From positions 558,001 to 622,000 of the forward strand of contig JBALVY010000001.1 of assembly GCA_036960375.1 (NCBI GenBank): a stretch of 64,000 nt of DNA, written 5' to 3'. The translations under genes and the position numbers were made by a program. How positions within the stretch are numbered: the first letter of the stretch is position 1; the number at the start of each line of letters is the position of its first letter. Below are positions 1 through 9,800 of the stretch, piece by piece. The notes under the pieces are model-generated. The model was not told where the DNA came from and did no database searches. It was given only the letters and a program-made list of their open reading frames with translations. The DNA comes from CAWVSB01 sp036960375 (lineage in GTDB: Bacteria > Pseudomonadota > Gammaproteobacteria > Pseudomonadales > CAWVSB01).

Positions 1-1047
1 GGCCCGGGCATTGATGTCGAAAATAATCAATTCATGCTCTGCCGCAGGGAGACGGTTCAACAAACGATCGACCAGTGCGGGGGCCAATACCGTTGAGTCG
101 ACTACTGATGTATATGCTTGAATAGGTGGCATGGAATCTAGCTGCCCGCTTTTTGTGTGTTTATCGAGCAGGCGCTGTATTTCTGCGGTAATACGATGAG
201 ACAGGTCACCTGCGTTGACGGCAAAAGAGCCGTATTTGAACGGGTCGTATTCTGGCAAAATGCTATTCCAGGCAAGCTTCTCCAGCCCTAAGAAATGGCC
301 CAGTCTGGATTGCCAAATCGCGAAGGCGGCGACCGGTGTTACGCCGATCTCAGGGGAAAGCAATACCAGTCGATCGACAGGATCGAGTTCGGCCTGACCT
401 AAAGTACTAAGAGCGTAGTGCACAGCCAGTGCGGCACCATTAGAGTAGCCGACAATGTGGATTGGTTTGTCCGGGTGTTGTTCTGCTAAATGGCGGACGG
501 CGAGTTGCACTGCCGCGGCCATATCCTGCCAGCTAGCTTCGACCAAACCTGATGGCGCCGTACCATGACCAGGAATTCGCAGGCCCAGGACATGGGCATT
601 TGCTGAGCGCAGGCGTTCGGCCAAGTGCTTGAGGCTGTAGGGCGAGTCAGAAAGACCGTGTAGGAGTAAAACAGTGGCGGACGGATCAACTACCGGCTTC
701 TCGTAACTCCGGTTCCAATTGGTGGGCCAGCGCTTGGGGTCGGCCAGACTATCGCGCTTATATCGGTTAAGTTTGTCATTTTCCGAGGGGCCAGTACTAT
801 TGTAGACCTGTTTATCAAGTTGCGAGAATAGTCTGTCCTCCAGCGCGAGATATTCAGAAAAACTCGCTACATCGGAGTGAGTTGTAAACTCTTCGTCCAG
901 CTCGGCTAGATGCCAGACATCGAGATCGGTACGAGAATTCAACGCCACAACGAAGACCGTTATCAGAGTCAGGGCTACGCCAAGGGCTCCGTAGGCGAGA
1001 AACAGAAGCGTATGTTTTGCTAGTCCGTGGATTCGAAAATTTCCCAT
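1..1047 (-). CDS. Membrane-anchored alpha/beta hydrolase, 3' end cut by window edge
   Basis: The frame is open from an ATG at 1047 down to base 1 (349 codons, no stop), so the C-terminus lies outside the window. One N-terminal hydrophobic segment (about residues 9-36) suggests an inner-membrane anchor or uncleaved signal. The hydrolase core follows: an HGLSDSP oxyanion-loop motif, IPGHG, and a nucleophile elbow GYSNG with Ser as nucleophile. This arrangement is typical of carboxylesterase or lysophospholipase-like proteins. The next upstream ATG is followed at once by a stop, which supports this start. It is divergent from the second hydrolase at 1170. Substrate unknown; the fold assignment is secure. 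Confidence 0.85.
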   Translation of the reverse strand, partial: MGNFRIHGLAKHTLLFLAYGALGVALTLITVFVVALNSRTDLDVWHLAELDEEFTTHSDVASFSEYLALEDRLFSQLDKQVYNSTGPSENDKLNRYKRDSLADPKRWPTNWNRSYEKPVVDPSATVLLLHGLSDSPYSLKHLAERLRSANAHVLGLRIPGHGTAPSGLVEASWQDMAAAVQLAVRHLAEQHPDKPIHIVGYSNGAALAVHYALSTLGQAELDPVDRLVLLSPEIGVTPVAAFAIWQSRLGHFLGLEKLAWNSILPEYDPFKYGSFAVNAGDLSHRITAEIQRLLDKHTKSGQLDSMPPIQAYTSVVDSTVLAPALVDRLLNRLPAAEHELIIFDINARA

Positions 1048-1169
1048 ATAGAAGTCAAGCCATATCTGATGTGCTAATACCGATATTAGCACAATCATAA
1101 CCAACCCAGTTTACACTCACACAAGAGATGGATGTAAACTACGGCTATTAACAGAATGGACTCGATAAA

Positions 1170-1859
1170 ATGAAGCTAGCGGTACTAATTGCACTATGTC
1201 TCTTGAATTTTCAGGTCTATGCGGAGTGCGTAATACTTCTGCATGGGCTGGCAAGAACCGAAAGCTCGATGGAAGAAATGCAGCAGAAACTATCGACCAG
1301 CGGATTTGACGTAATAAATTTGGGTTATCCATCTACAGAATACCCGATAGAAATTCTGGCAGAGAAAGCCATTAGGCCGGCGCTGGCTGAATGCCCAAAT
1401 AATTCGGGAGTAAACTTTGTCACACATTCCCTGGGCGGAATTTTAGTGCGGCAATATTTAAGTCAGCATGAGATACCCGAATTAGATCGTGTGGTAATGT
1501 TGGGCCCGCCCAATAAGGGCAGCGAAGTCGTCGATGAGCTTGCAGACACTCCCGGATTCCACTTTATAAATGGAGACGCCGGCTTGCAGCTTGGCACGGG
1601 TGATCTCAGCGTGCCAAATAGCTTGGGCGCAGCAGATTTCGATGTGGGCATCATTGCTGGGAACGAGAGTATCAATTTGATTTTGTCGACATTCATACCC
1701 GATGATAACGACGGGAAAGTATCAGTCGAACGAACCAAGCTGGATGGCATGCGCGATCATCTGGTAATGCCGGTGACGCATACCTTCATGATGCAAAACG
1801 ACGATGTGATAGAGCAGGTTATCTATTACCTGAAGAACGGGAAATTTGAGCGTGAGTAA
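1170..1859 (+). CDS. Secreted lipase-like alpha/beta hydrolase
   Basis: A 229-residue protein with a clear Sec signal peptide (residues 1-18, ending VYA before Glu). It carries an HGLART oxyanion motif and a nucleophile elbow HSLGG, as in PGAP1/triacylglycerol-lipase-like proteins. The candidate catalytic His lies in the C-terminal VTHTF stretch. It probably hydrolyses an ester or acyl amide in the periplasm or outside the cell. It is divergently transcribed from the hydrolase at 1-1047 with about 120 bp between them. Family is clear, substrate is not. Confidence 0.85.
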   Translation: MKLAVLIALCLLNFQVYAECVILLHGLARTESSMEEMQQKLSTSGFDVINLGYPSTEYPIEILAEKAIRPALAECPNNSGVNFVTHSLGGILVRQYLSQHEIPELDRVVMLGPPNKGSEVVDELADTPGFHFINGDAGLQLGTGDLSVPNSLGAADFDVGIIAGNESINLILSTFIPDDNDGKVSVERTKLDGMRDHLVMPVTHTFMMQNDDVIEQVIYYLKNGKFERE

Positions 1860-2090
1860 TACCGAGGTGTTTGATATCTGAGGCTACACATTGGTTTTGA
1901 TATCATCCATGATAGATCACCATATTTTAAATGGGGTATCCAGCTACAATTTTACGACCGTACTGAAACTCAACAACGATAATATGCCATTTTGAACTAT
2001 TTGTTCAAGAGGGTTAGACTTAATCGATTACCATAAACTGTTAGGTGCCAGCAGCCTTTGAGATGCTCATTTATCGAAATGGAGTTTACC

Positions 2091-2477
2091 ATGTCAATAC
2101 ATCAGGAAATATCCTTCGGATGTGAGTCGCGTAGTATTTTTGAGGCTCTAACAAATTCAGAAATGTTTGGTCAGTGGGCAGGCTCTCCAGCCGAAATAGT
2201 GCCGGAAGCTGGAGGTAATTTCTCATGCTTTGGCGGTTTGATCACTGGAATGTCAATAGAAGTCGTCGCATCTAAAAGGCTTGTACAAGCTTGGCGAGTA
2301 AGTAATTGGGAATCGGGTATATATTCAATCGTAAAATTTGATCTTGAAGAGATTAGTGGTTCAGAAACTAAGTTGGTATTTGACCACACAGGTTTTCCCG
2401 AAGAACATAGAGCTCATCTTGAGCAAGGTTGGCATAACAAGTATTGGGAACCCATGAGAAAGTATTTAGAGGTGTAA
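2091..2477 (+). CDS. SRPBCC/AHSA1-family protein
   Basis: About 128 residues of the START-like AHSA1 fold. The N-terminal strand, the FEALTNSEMFGQW helix region, the GG(N/K)F-type strand and a C-terminal HTGFPEEH..GW segment are typical. Such proteins bind hydrophobic ligands or act in stress responses; none can be assigned here. The ATG at 2091 is chosen because a GGAG box at 2081-2084 stands six bases before it. Longer in-frame starts at 2058 (TTG) and 2079 (ATG) have no ribosome-binding site. The gene is alone, with about 230 bp of gene-free sequence upstream. Confidence 0.8.
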   Translation: MSIHQEISFGCESRSIFEALTNSEMFGQWAGSPAEIVPEAGGNFSCFGGLITGMSIEVVASKRLVQAWRVSNWESGIYSIVKFDLEEISGSETKLVFDHTGFPEEHRAHLEQGWHNKYWEPMRKYLEV

Positions 2478-2602
2478 TCACCCAACAAGGGCATTAAAAT
2501 CGACGCTGGTACTTCCCATACACACAAGGCCGAAAAATGGTTACTCTGACCTTAAATATCCAGTATCCTGACGCCGAATATAACAACCATCTGGAGCTGT
2601 AA

Positions 2603-3529
2603 TTGCTAAATCGATTTAATTCATTGTTTCCTCTGTGGGCAGTCTTGTTGTCCTTGCTTGCTTACAATGTCCCGAGTATTTTTTCGGGTTTTAGCGGGGC
2701 GATTATTCCGCTGTTATCCATGATTATGTTTTTTATGGGTTTAACCTTAACGGCACAGGATTTCAAACGCGTGCTAATCGCCCCAAAACCCATTGCCATC
2801 GGTGCGTTTTTACAGTTCCTGATCATGCCCTTGGTGGCATTTTTGATTAGTCGAATTTTGAGTTTGCCGGATCAGATCTCAGCTGGATTAATTTTGGTTG
2901 GATGTGTAGCAGGAGGCACCGCCTCGAATGTTATTTGCTATCTTGCCCGGGCAAATGTGGCTTTGTCGATTACCATGACCATGGTTTCGACCCTCCTGGG
3001 TGTCGTCCTTACGCCTTTGCTTTGTTGGCTGTATATCTCCGAATCTATCGATGTCGAATATATGCCGATTTTCATCAGTATACTAAAAATGGTCATTGCA
3101 CCCGTGCTGTCGGGTGTATTCCTTAATCATTTTTTCCGCTCATATATCCAGCGAATCGAAGTAGCATTGCCGACCCTGTCAATACTCTCTATTGTCTTTA
3201 TTATCGCGATTATTGTTGCACTGAATCAGCAGACATTAGTTCAAGTCGGGGCATTAACCTTCGTTGCCGTCGCCCTACACAATGGCATCGGCATGGCGGG
3301 CGCTTACACAATTAGCCGCTTTCTAAAAGTGTCGATTACAGATAGCCGAACCATTGCCATAGAAGTGGGCATGCAAAATTCTGGTTTGGGTGTCGCTTTG
3401 GCCCTCAAGTATTTTTCACCCTTGGCCGCTTTGCCAGGAGCTCTATTTAGCATTTGGCATAATGTTGTCGGCTCAATTTTGGCAAGTTACTGGAAGGCAA
3501 CAGCGGATAAGTACTCTGGCGACGTCTAA
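2603..3529 (+). CDS. Bile acid:sodium symporter family (BASS) transporter
   Basis: A 308-residue, very hydrophobic protein with roughly nine to ten membrane spans. Motifs typical of the BASS/SBF family are visible: the MxFxMGLTL helix, the GCVAGGTASNV crossover segment and EVGMQNSGLG. Members carry organic anions such as keto acids or bile acids into the cytoplasm with sodium. The start is a TTG at 2603 behind GGAGCTG; no ATG lies near the N-terminus. It appears monocistronic. Family assignment is strong; substrate cannot be read. Confidence 0.88.
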   Translation: MLNRFNSLFPLWAVLLSLLAYNVPSIFSGFSGAIIPLLSMIMFFMGLTLTAQDFKRVLIAPKPIAIGAFLQFLIMPLVAFLISRILSLPDQISAGLILVGCVAGGTASNVICYLARANVALSITMTMVSTLLGVVLTPLLCWLYISESIDVEYMPIFISILKMVIAPVLSGVFLNHFFRSYIQRIEVALPTLSILSIVFIIAIIVALNQQTLVQVGALTFVAVALHNGIGMAGAYTISRFLKVSITDSRTIAIEVGMQNSGLGVALALKYFSPLAALPGALFSIWHNVVGSILASYWKATADKYSGDV

Positions 3530-3660
3530 AACAACCGCCAACCATAAATAACCCTACCTTCGAGGGAAAAATCGGCCCAGAGTCCGTTGCCACATCATAG
3601 CGTAAGCTAAGCATTCCAGGCATTTGTTTTCAGGTGAAGATGAGCGACGCGAGCACCATC

Positions 3661-4056
3661 TTAGGTCTCAGTGTCAGTTGTGTCTTCCAGATTTGGAGTC
3701 GTGGCATCGTCACCCGCGGTTTCAGGCTTGGCCCCATACTCGTTGTCGCCGTGTCCTTCTTGTGCGAGAAAAACGATCAATACGATGGTTCCTAAGAGTG
3801 GGATAAGTGCAATCAATTGCCACCACCCGGTTCGGCCGGTGTCATGAAGTCGTCGGCACGCAATACCTACGCTGGGTACCAACAGTACAAGAGAAAATAT
3901 TAGGCTCAGAAATATGGTGCCAAATATGCCATCCAGTACCGATACCACAATGTAAAAAATTACGTAGAATAGAATAAACATCCAGTACTGCTGTCGAGTG
4001 GATCGACCGGTAAAGTCCGCGTAGTGGTTTTTAAGTGGGTCTAGAAAAAATTCCAT
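3661..4056 (-). CDS. DUF805 inner-membrane protein
   Basis: 131 residues with the DUF805 layout: an N-terminal amphipathic stretch (FTGRSTRQQYW), several membrane helices, and the family signature RRLHDTGRTGWW near residue 70-80. The last 30 residues are acidic and Thr-rich, probably a disordered cytoplasmic tail. Function of the family is not established. It is convergent with the BASS gene and followed upstream by the thioesterase gene in the same orientation. Confidence 0.88.
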   Translation of the reverse strand: MEFFLDPLKNHYADFTGRSTRQQYWMFILFYVIFYIVVSVLDGIFGTIFLSLIFSLVLLVPSVGIACRRLHDTGRTGWWQLIALIPLLGTIVLIVFLAQEGHGDNEYGAKPETAGDDATTPNLEDTTDTET

Positions 4057-4213
4057 AGTTAATCTCCATGATTATTGGTTTTGTTGGCCACGTTTAGTAC
4101 AACGCTGTGTACTTAGTGGGGCCAGTCTAAGCTTAGCACTTTATTGACGAAGGCCGGGGCTATTGGCAGCGCCCTTTACGCCTTGGCATTAGTTTAACTG
4201 AAAATGTTGCCGA

Positions 4214-4666
4214 CTATTTCCCCTTGCGAGACTGCAAATAATCGCGACGCTGCACCGCGTCCTGCCAGCGTTTTTTCTCTTCCTCGGTAACCGACACAAG
4301 GGGGGTAATGGGAATGGCCTTGCCCTCCTTGTTGACCGATACCATGGTGAAATAGCTGGTATTGGTATGACGAACGGAACCCTGCTCCAGGTTTTCGGCA
4401 ATTACTTGAATACCAATCTCCATTGAGGTTCGGCCGGTATAATTTACGGATGCTTTAAATAACAATAATTCTCCGATGGCGATAGCTTGCTTAAACAACA
4501 CATTGTCTACTGATAAGGTCACCACATAATTTCCGCAATAACGCATCGCACAGGTATAGGCTACCTGGTCCAAAAGCTTCAACAATTCACCGCCATGCAT
4601 TTTGCCACCAAAGTTACTCATCTCCGGCGTTACTAAAACGGTCATTTCGGTTGTATGTTCTCTCAT
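4214..4666 (-). CDS. Acyl-CoA thioesterase (hotdog fold, YciA-like)
   Basis: 150 residues of the hotdog-fold acyl-CoA hydrolase family. The conserved NFGGKMHGGELLKLLDQVA segment near residues 18-36 is the family's active-site helix region, followed by VDNVLFKQAIAIGE and a Gly-Arg-Thr-Ser-Met strand. It hydrolyses acyl-CoA to free acid and CoA in the cytoplasm. The C-terminus is basic. It stands alone on the minus strand between DUF805 and the DUF4143 ATPase. Chain-length preference cannot be judged. Confidence 0.88.
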   Translation of the reverse strand: MREHTTEMTVLVTPEMSNFGGKMHGGELLKLLDQVAYTCAMRYCGNYVVTLSVDNVLFKQAIAIGELLLFKASVNYTGRTSMEIGIQVIAENLEQGSVRHTNTSYFTMVSVNKEGKAIPITPLVSVTEEEKKRWQDAVQRRDYLQSRKGK

Positions 4667-4759
4667 TGCTGCTACTCCTGTTATTTTTGCACGAGTGGGT
4701 TTAACTTGAAGGTGCCCTCTATGGCTGTCGCTTGTATAAAGCCGTAGTTTTGAACCTAT

Positions 4760-6016
4760 TTAAGCCCCCAAAAACAAGCCTATAGGTAATGCATAAAAAG
4801 TTAACTCGCCTTGCTTAAAAGGCAGTACTTCCTGACCGGTATAGAATAGGATGCCTTGCTCAAACGCTTTGCCTGAAAATTCCGCCAGCTTTACTAATCC
4901 CTTAAAATCTTGCTTTTTAACGCTAGCAGAAGCTTTGATTTCAATACCAATGATTTTCGCATTACTTCGCTCTAATACAATATCCACCTCGTGTTGTTTG
5001 TTGTCCCTGAAGTGGTATATAGCTATTTCTTCCTGAGCCCAGGATGCCTGCTTGCAACATTCCATGTAGACAAGGCTTTCTAGCAACCCGCCGTAATATT
5101 GGCTTTGCAGTAATTGTTCTTCATTACGAAGACCTAATAAGTGGCAGGCCAGACCTGTGTCGACGTAATGTATTTTAGGCATTCGCACTGCTAGTCGTTT
5201 TGCACGGTTTTTCAAATAAGCGGGGACGCGATGTACGATAAACATCAGGTCGAGGATTTCGATATAGTTTTTTACCAACTTATCGTTCAGTTCGAGGTCA
5301 TTGGCAATATTTGAGTACTTCAGTAAATTGCCGCTTAGCCCAGCAAGATAAGGCGCCATCGCCTGTAATTTTGAGTGGTAGTCTCCGCGAGCGGCGTACA
5401 AGGTTTCAAAGTCCTTGTACAGACGCCCCTCCATATATGATTTAAACCAGGCCTGCTTTGCCCGAGAGCTTTTGCTTTGAACTTCCGGATAACCGCCCAG
5501 TAACACTAGCCGGGCTATTTCTTCTCTACTGATAAAAGGGGTGGGCTCTGATTGAAAGTTTCCAGTTAACAGATAATCGATGATATTCAAAGGTTGGTCA
5601 GTTATCTCACTCAATGACAGAGGAAAAAGTTCCAACCTTGCCATATGCCCAGGTAGCGCCTCTTGAGTGCGAGCAGACCGAAAGATATCGGCTGACCCGG
5701 TCAAAAGAAATTTACCTTTTTCGTCGGGTTTAAGTTTGTCGGAGGCCTCCTTAATCGCAGGAATAAGACTTGGGGCATATTGAAATTCATCAAGTACTAC
5801 CCGCTTTGAGCCCAATGAGCGAACAAAACCATGGGGGTCACTTTCAGCCGACGCTAACGTGGCTTGGTCATCCAGTGTGATATACCCCATACCCAATTTC
5901 TCAGCAACAGAGCGTGCGAGAGTGGTTTTACCTGCCTGTCTGGGACCAGTGAGGTAGAGCACACGAAATTCAGCAAGCAATTCTTCAATAAGCGGCTGTA
6001 ATTTTCTAGGATACAT
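4760..6016 (-). CDS. AAA ATPase with DUF4143 domain
   Basis: A 418-residue protein in two parts. The N-terminal AAA_14 domain has Walker A GPRQAGKTT (residues 24-32) and Walker B RVVLDEFQ (72-79), plus a LTGSADI sensor motif. The C-terminal DUF4143 domain includes GLACHLLGL and ends in a PD-(D/E)XK-like core (EVDIVLE ... IGIEIKAS), which suggests a nuclease-related fold. The family is widespread and of uncertain function; roles in mobile elements or stress have been proposed. No partner gene is adjacent. Length is normal, so it is probably intact. Confidence 0.88.
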   Translation of the reverse strand: MYPRKLQPLIEELLAEFRVLYLTGPRQAGKTTLARSVAEKLGMGYITLDDQATLASAESDPHGFVRSLGSKRVVLDEFQYAPSLIPAIKEASDKLKPDEKGKFLLTGSADIFRSARTQEALPGHMARLELFPLSLSEITDQPLNIIDYLLTGNFQSEPTPFISREEIARLVLLGGYPEVQSKSSRAKQAWFKSYMEGRLYKDFETLYAARGDYHSKLQAMAPYLAGLSGNLLKYSNIANDLELNDKLVKNYIEILDLMFIVHRVPAYLKNRAKRLAVRMPKIHYVDTGLACHLLGLRNEEQLLQSQYYGGLLESLVYMECCKQASWAQEEIAIYHFRDNKQHEVDIVLERSNAKIIGIEIKASASVKKQDFKGLVKLAEFSGKAFEQGILFYTGQEVLPFKQGELTFYALPIGLFLGA

Positions 6017-6835
6017 AAGTCCTTCCGCGCAAGGTTTCTCTCAATTTAAAGCTCTCCTAGGCTCGTAGCAGCACTAAAAATATAGGGCGTGGACAGAGAT
6101 TAATACGTGAATTATAGTTACTTAATGCGAATATATCCATATATTAATACGAATAATAACTACTCTTAATACGAATAATAACTACTCTTAATACGAAATT
6201 ATAGTCAATGTTGGAGCCTGCACTATTCCAGTTCTACATTCAGGATGTTTACGCCTAAGTGATATGAACAGGCCGGACGTGGTTTTATGGTGATTACGAG
6301 TCAATTTACGGACCTCATAATTAACTTGACGATACGCTGTGAGCGTGCCGACCGGCAAAACATGGCAAAAAATCAATTAACAACCAGTTAAAAGCAGCTC
6401 AATAGCTGGTAATTTGCTTGAAAATGTTATGAAATAGCCGGTTCGCGTGGACGGGAGCAAATTCTGCAAGGCGTTATCACCGCTAAAAATTATATTCTCT
6501 ACTATATCAAGTAGTTAGGCGGTAATTATAGCTTTGGATAGAATCCCGGAACCTTGAACACCGGTTTTCAGCTTGAAGACAGCTAGCATTGTCTAATACG
6601 GGGCTTATTAGCCTGCTCAAATTATCTGGCCGTGTCGTAAAAATTACCTGCATCTGTGGTGTGCCACCAGAATCCTAATTCTGGCAGCCTTGCCACGGAT
6701 AAAGATATCGAAAAAGTGAGTTGTTGGCGTAGCGGAAGTTGTACATCTTGATTGATCTGAAGATGAGCGCGCACCGAGGTATTTTAGCTAAAGCCTGGCC
6801 GATAGCCTGTAGCAATATTTGATAGGAAGCTTGAT
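6017..6835. other. Gene-free 0.8-kb region upstream of gltB
   Basis: No convincing coding frame is present on either strand. The left part is AT-rich and holds the short tandem repeat listed separately. A small perfect hairpin lies at 6667-6684: CCAGAAT (6667-6673) and ATTCTGG (6678-6684) around a 4-base loop. The rest is probably the gltB promoter and leader, but no confident -35/-10 pair or known riboswitch was recognised. Confidence 0.5.
6144..6197. repeat. 22-bp AT-rich tandem repeat, about 2.5 copies
   Basis: Two exact consecutive 22-bp units occupy 6144-6165 and 6166-6187, and the first ten bases of a third follow at 6188-6197. A related TTAATGCGAA stretch sits just upstream near 6122. 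The units have no spacers, so this is not a CRISPR array. It may be a protein-binding array or simple slippage product between the DUF4143 gene and gltB. Confidence 0.8.
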
Positions 6836-9800
6836 ATGACTAATAGTAGTGGTAAATCTCGTGGTTTGTATCGTTCTGAATTTGAACGAGACAGTTGTGG
6901 CATTGGCTTTGTTACCAATCTGAAAGGTAAGAAGTCACACGATATCATTGAGAACGCTCTCACCATGCTGACCTGCATGGAGCATCGCGGCGGTACCGGG
7001 TTTGATGTCAGGAGTGGCGATGGCGCCGGCATCCTGATCCAGATTCCCCACGACTTTTTTGCTGCAGAAACTCAGCGGCTCGGTATAAGCCTGCCCGCTG
7101 AGGGCGAATACGCGGTAGGCATGATTTTCTTTCCCTCTGATCCCGAACTGGCGGAGCAATGCAGAAATGTTTTGAATTCCAGTATGGATGCCTTAGGTTT
7201 AGGTCTATTGGGCTATCGCTCGGTGCCTACTGACAATTCCATGCTTGGTGCTGCCGCAGTCGATTCAGAACCTCAAATCGAACAGGTATTTATTCAAAAG
7301 CCGGCGGACATTACCCGGCAGGAATTTGAACGCAAGCTATTTGTATTGCGCAAATACACGGCACATACAATTAACGCCACAGTCTCAACAGAGACCGATG
7401 AGTTCTATGTTGCCTCTATGTCATCCAGCACCATTGTGTATAAAGGGCAGTTCACTACGGCACAAGTAAGGCAATATTACCTGGATCTTCAAAATGACGA
7501 GCTCAAATCGGGCTTGGCCATGTTCCATTCCCGCTTCTCGACTAATACCTTTCCGGCTTGGCGCCGCGCTCAACCGTTTCGCTATTTGTCCCACAATGGC
7601 GAGATCAATACGGTTAAGGGCAACATCAATTGGATGAACGCGCGAGAAGCCATGTTCAAAACGGTTAATTTCACTGACGCTGAGCTGAAAATGGTGTCCC
7701 CCATCTGTAACCGCGCTAATTCGGACTCTGCCAACCTGGATATGGCCATTGAATTACTGGTTCTCAGTGGTCGCTCATTGCCACAAGTAATGATGATGGT
7801 GGTGCCGGAAGCCTGGCAGACGCAAGAAAATATGGATCCGGTGAAACACGCCTTCTATGAATATTACGCCTGCATTATGGAGCCCTGGGATGGCCCGGCA
7901 TCAATCTCTTTTACTGATGGAAAAGTGATTGGCGCCACCCTTGATCGCAATGGCCTGCGCCCGTCACGTTATTTACTCACCGATGACGGCACCTTGATTA
8001 TGGGCTCTGAAACTGGAGCCTTGTGTGTTGATCAATCGACTGTGGTTGAAAAAGGTCGACTGCAGCCTGGCAAGATATTTATTGCTGACTTGGAAAAAGG
8101 CCGCATCATCAGTGATGATGATGTTAAAAAAGAAGTATGCAGTGCACAACCATACGGTAAATGGCTCGACCAGCATAAAATACTGCTTAGCGAGCTGCCA
8201 GTACCTTCAGAGTCTGTTGCCCAGCCACCTGCAGCCAGCCTCAGAAAACAGCAAAAGGCTTTTGGTTATAGTAATGAAGATCTGAATGTTATTCTTACCC
8301 AGATGATTTCAACCGCCAAAGAGCCGCTGGGTTCAATGGGCAACCATACGCCATTGGCTGTTCTGTCTGATCGTCCGCAACAGCTCTCTGTTTATTTCAA
8401 GCAATTGTTTGCTCAGGTGACTAACCCGCCTATCGACCCTATTCGAGAAGAACTGGTAATGTCGTTGCGTGGCTATATAGGAAACTCTCCTAATTTATTA
8501 GAAGAAACTCCGCTACATTGCCACAAACTTGAAATTGACCAGCCGGTGCTTAGCAACGAGGAGTTTAAAAAGCTTCAATATATCGATCACAATCATTTGC
8601 AATCGAAAACTATCGACATCACTTTCAAGGCTAGCGGCGAAGAGGGCGAACTTAAAACGGCTCTTGATCGCCTTTGCCAATATGCAAAAGACGCGGTTAA
8701 TGATGGTTATACTTTACTGCTATTGAGCGATCGTGGGATTGACACTGATCATGCGGCTATTCCTTCTCTGCTGGCGACGGCTGCAGTACATCATTATTTG
8801 ATTCTTGAGGGCTTGCGCGCCAAAGTCGATCTTATTCTAGAGGTCGGCGACATCAGGGAAACGCATCATTTCGCTACGGTATTGGGCTACGGTGCAGCGG
8901 CTGTTAACCCCTACCTGGCTTTTGAATCGATGTATGAAATGCGCGATGAGGGTGTAATAGAATCTAGCTTGAGCAATGGGCAGATCAGAGAAAAATATAT
9001 TAAGGCGATCGGTAGTGGTCTATTAAAAATATTCTCTAAAATGGGCGTCTCTACCTTACAGTCATATCAGGGCGCGCAGATTTTTGAAGCATTGGGCATC
9101 AACAGTGATGTCATTGACAATTATTTCACCGGCACTATAAGTCGTATCGAGGGTATCTCGCTCGATCAAATCGCATATGAAACACTGCTAAGTCACCGCG
9201 AAGGTTTTCCCGTTGAAAATCGTATCCCGGTCGACAACTTGCTCAAATCTGGAGGCGAGTATGCTTGGCGTCACGATGGTGAGCAGCAGCTGTTTAACCC
9301 AACATCTGTGCGTTTACTGCAACACTCCACAGCCAGCAATAACAAGGCGCAGTTTAAAGAGTACACGCAGGTCATCGACGACCAGGCCAAAGCGGCACTG
9401 ACTCTTCGGGGTTTACTCGAATTTACCTCCGACCACAAACCGATTCCATTAGAAGAAGTGGAACCTGTCGAAAACATCTTCAAGCGTTTCGCCTCCGGCG
9501 CGATGTCATTTGGTTCTATCTCATGGGAGGCGCACACCACGTTGGCCATGGCCATGAACCGAATTGGCGGCAAAAGTAACAGTGGTGAAGGCGGTGAAGA
9601 TCCTATTCGCTTTACGCCGCTGGAAAACGGCGACTCGATGAACTCTGCCATCAAGCAGATTGCTTCAGGGCGTTTTGGTGTTACCAGTCATTACCTGGCC
9701 AATGCGGTTGAATTACAAATTAAAATGGCACAAGGCGCCAAGCCCGGTGAAGGCGGTCAATTGCCAGGCCACAAAGTAGATGCCTGGATAGGCCGTGTAC

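Noticed and set aside
4760..6016. DUF4143 ATPase as part of an anti-phage system
   Set aside because: It is a solitary gene of a common family with no defence partners nearby.
6144..6197. Possible CRISPR array
   Set aside because: Units are directly abutting with no spacers and no cas genes are present.
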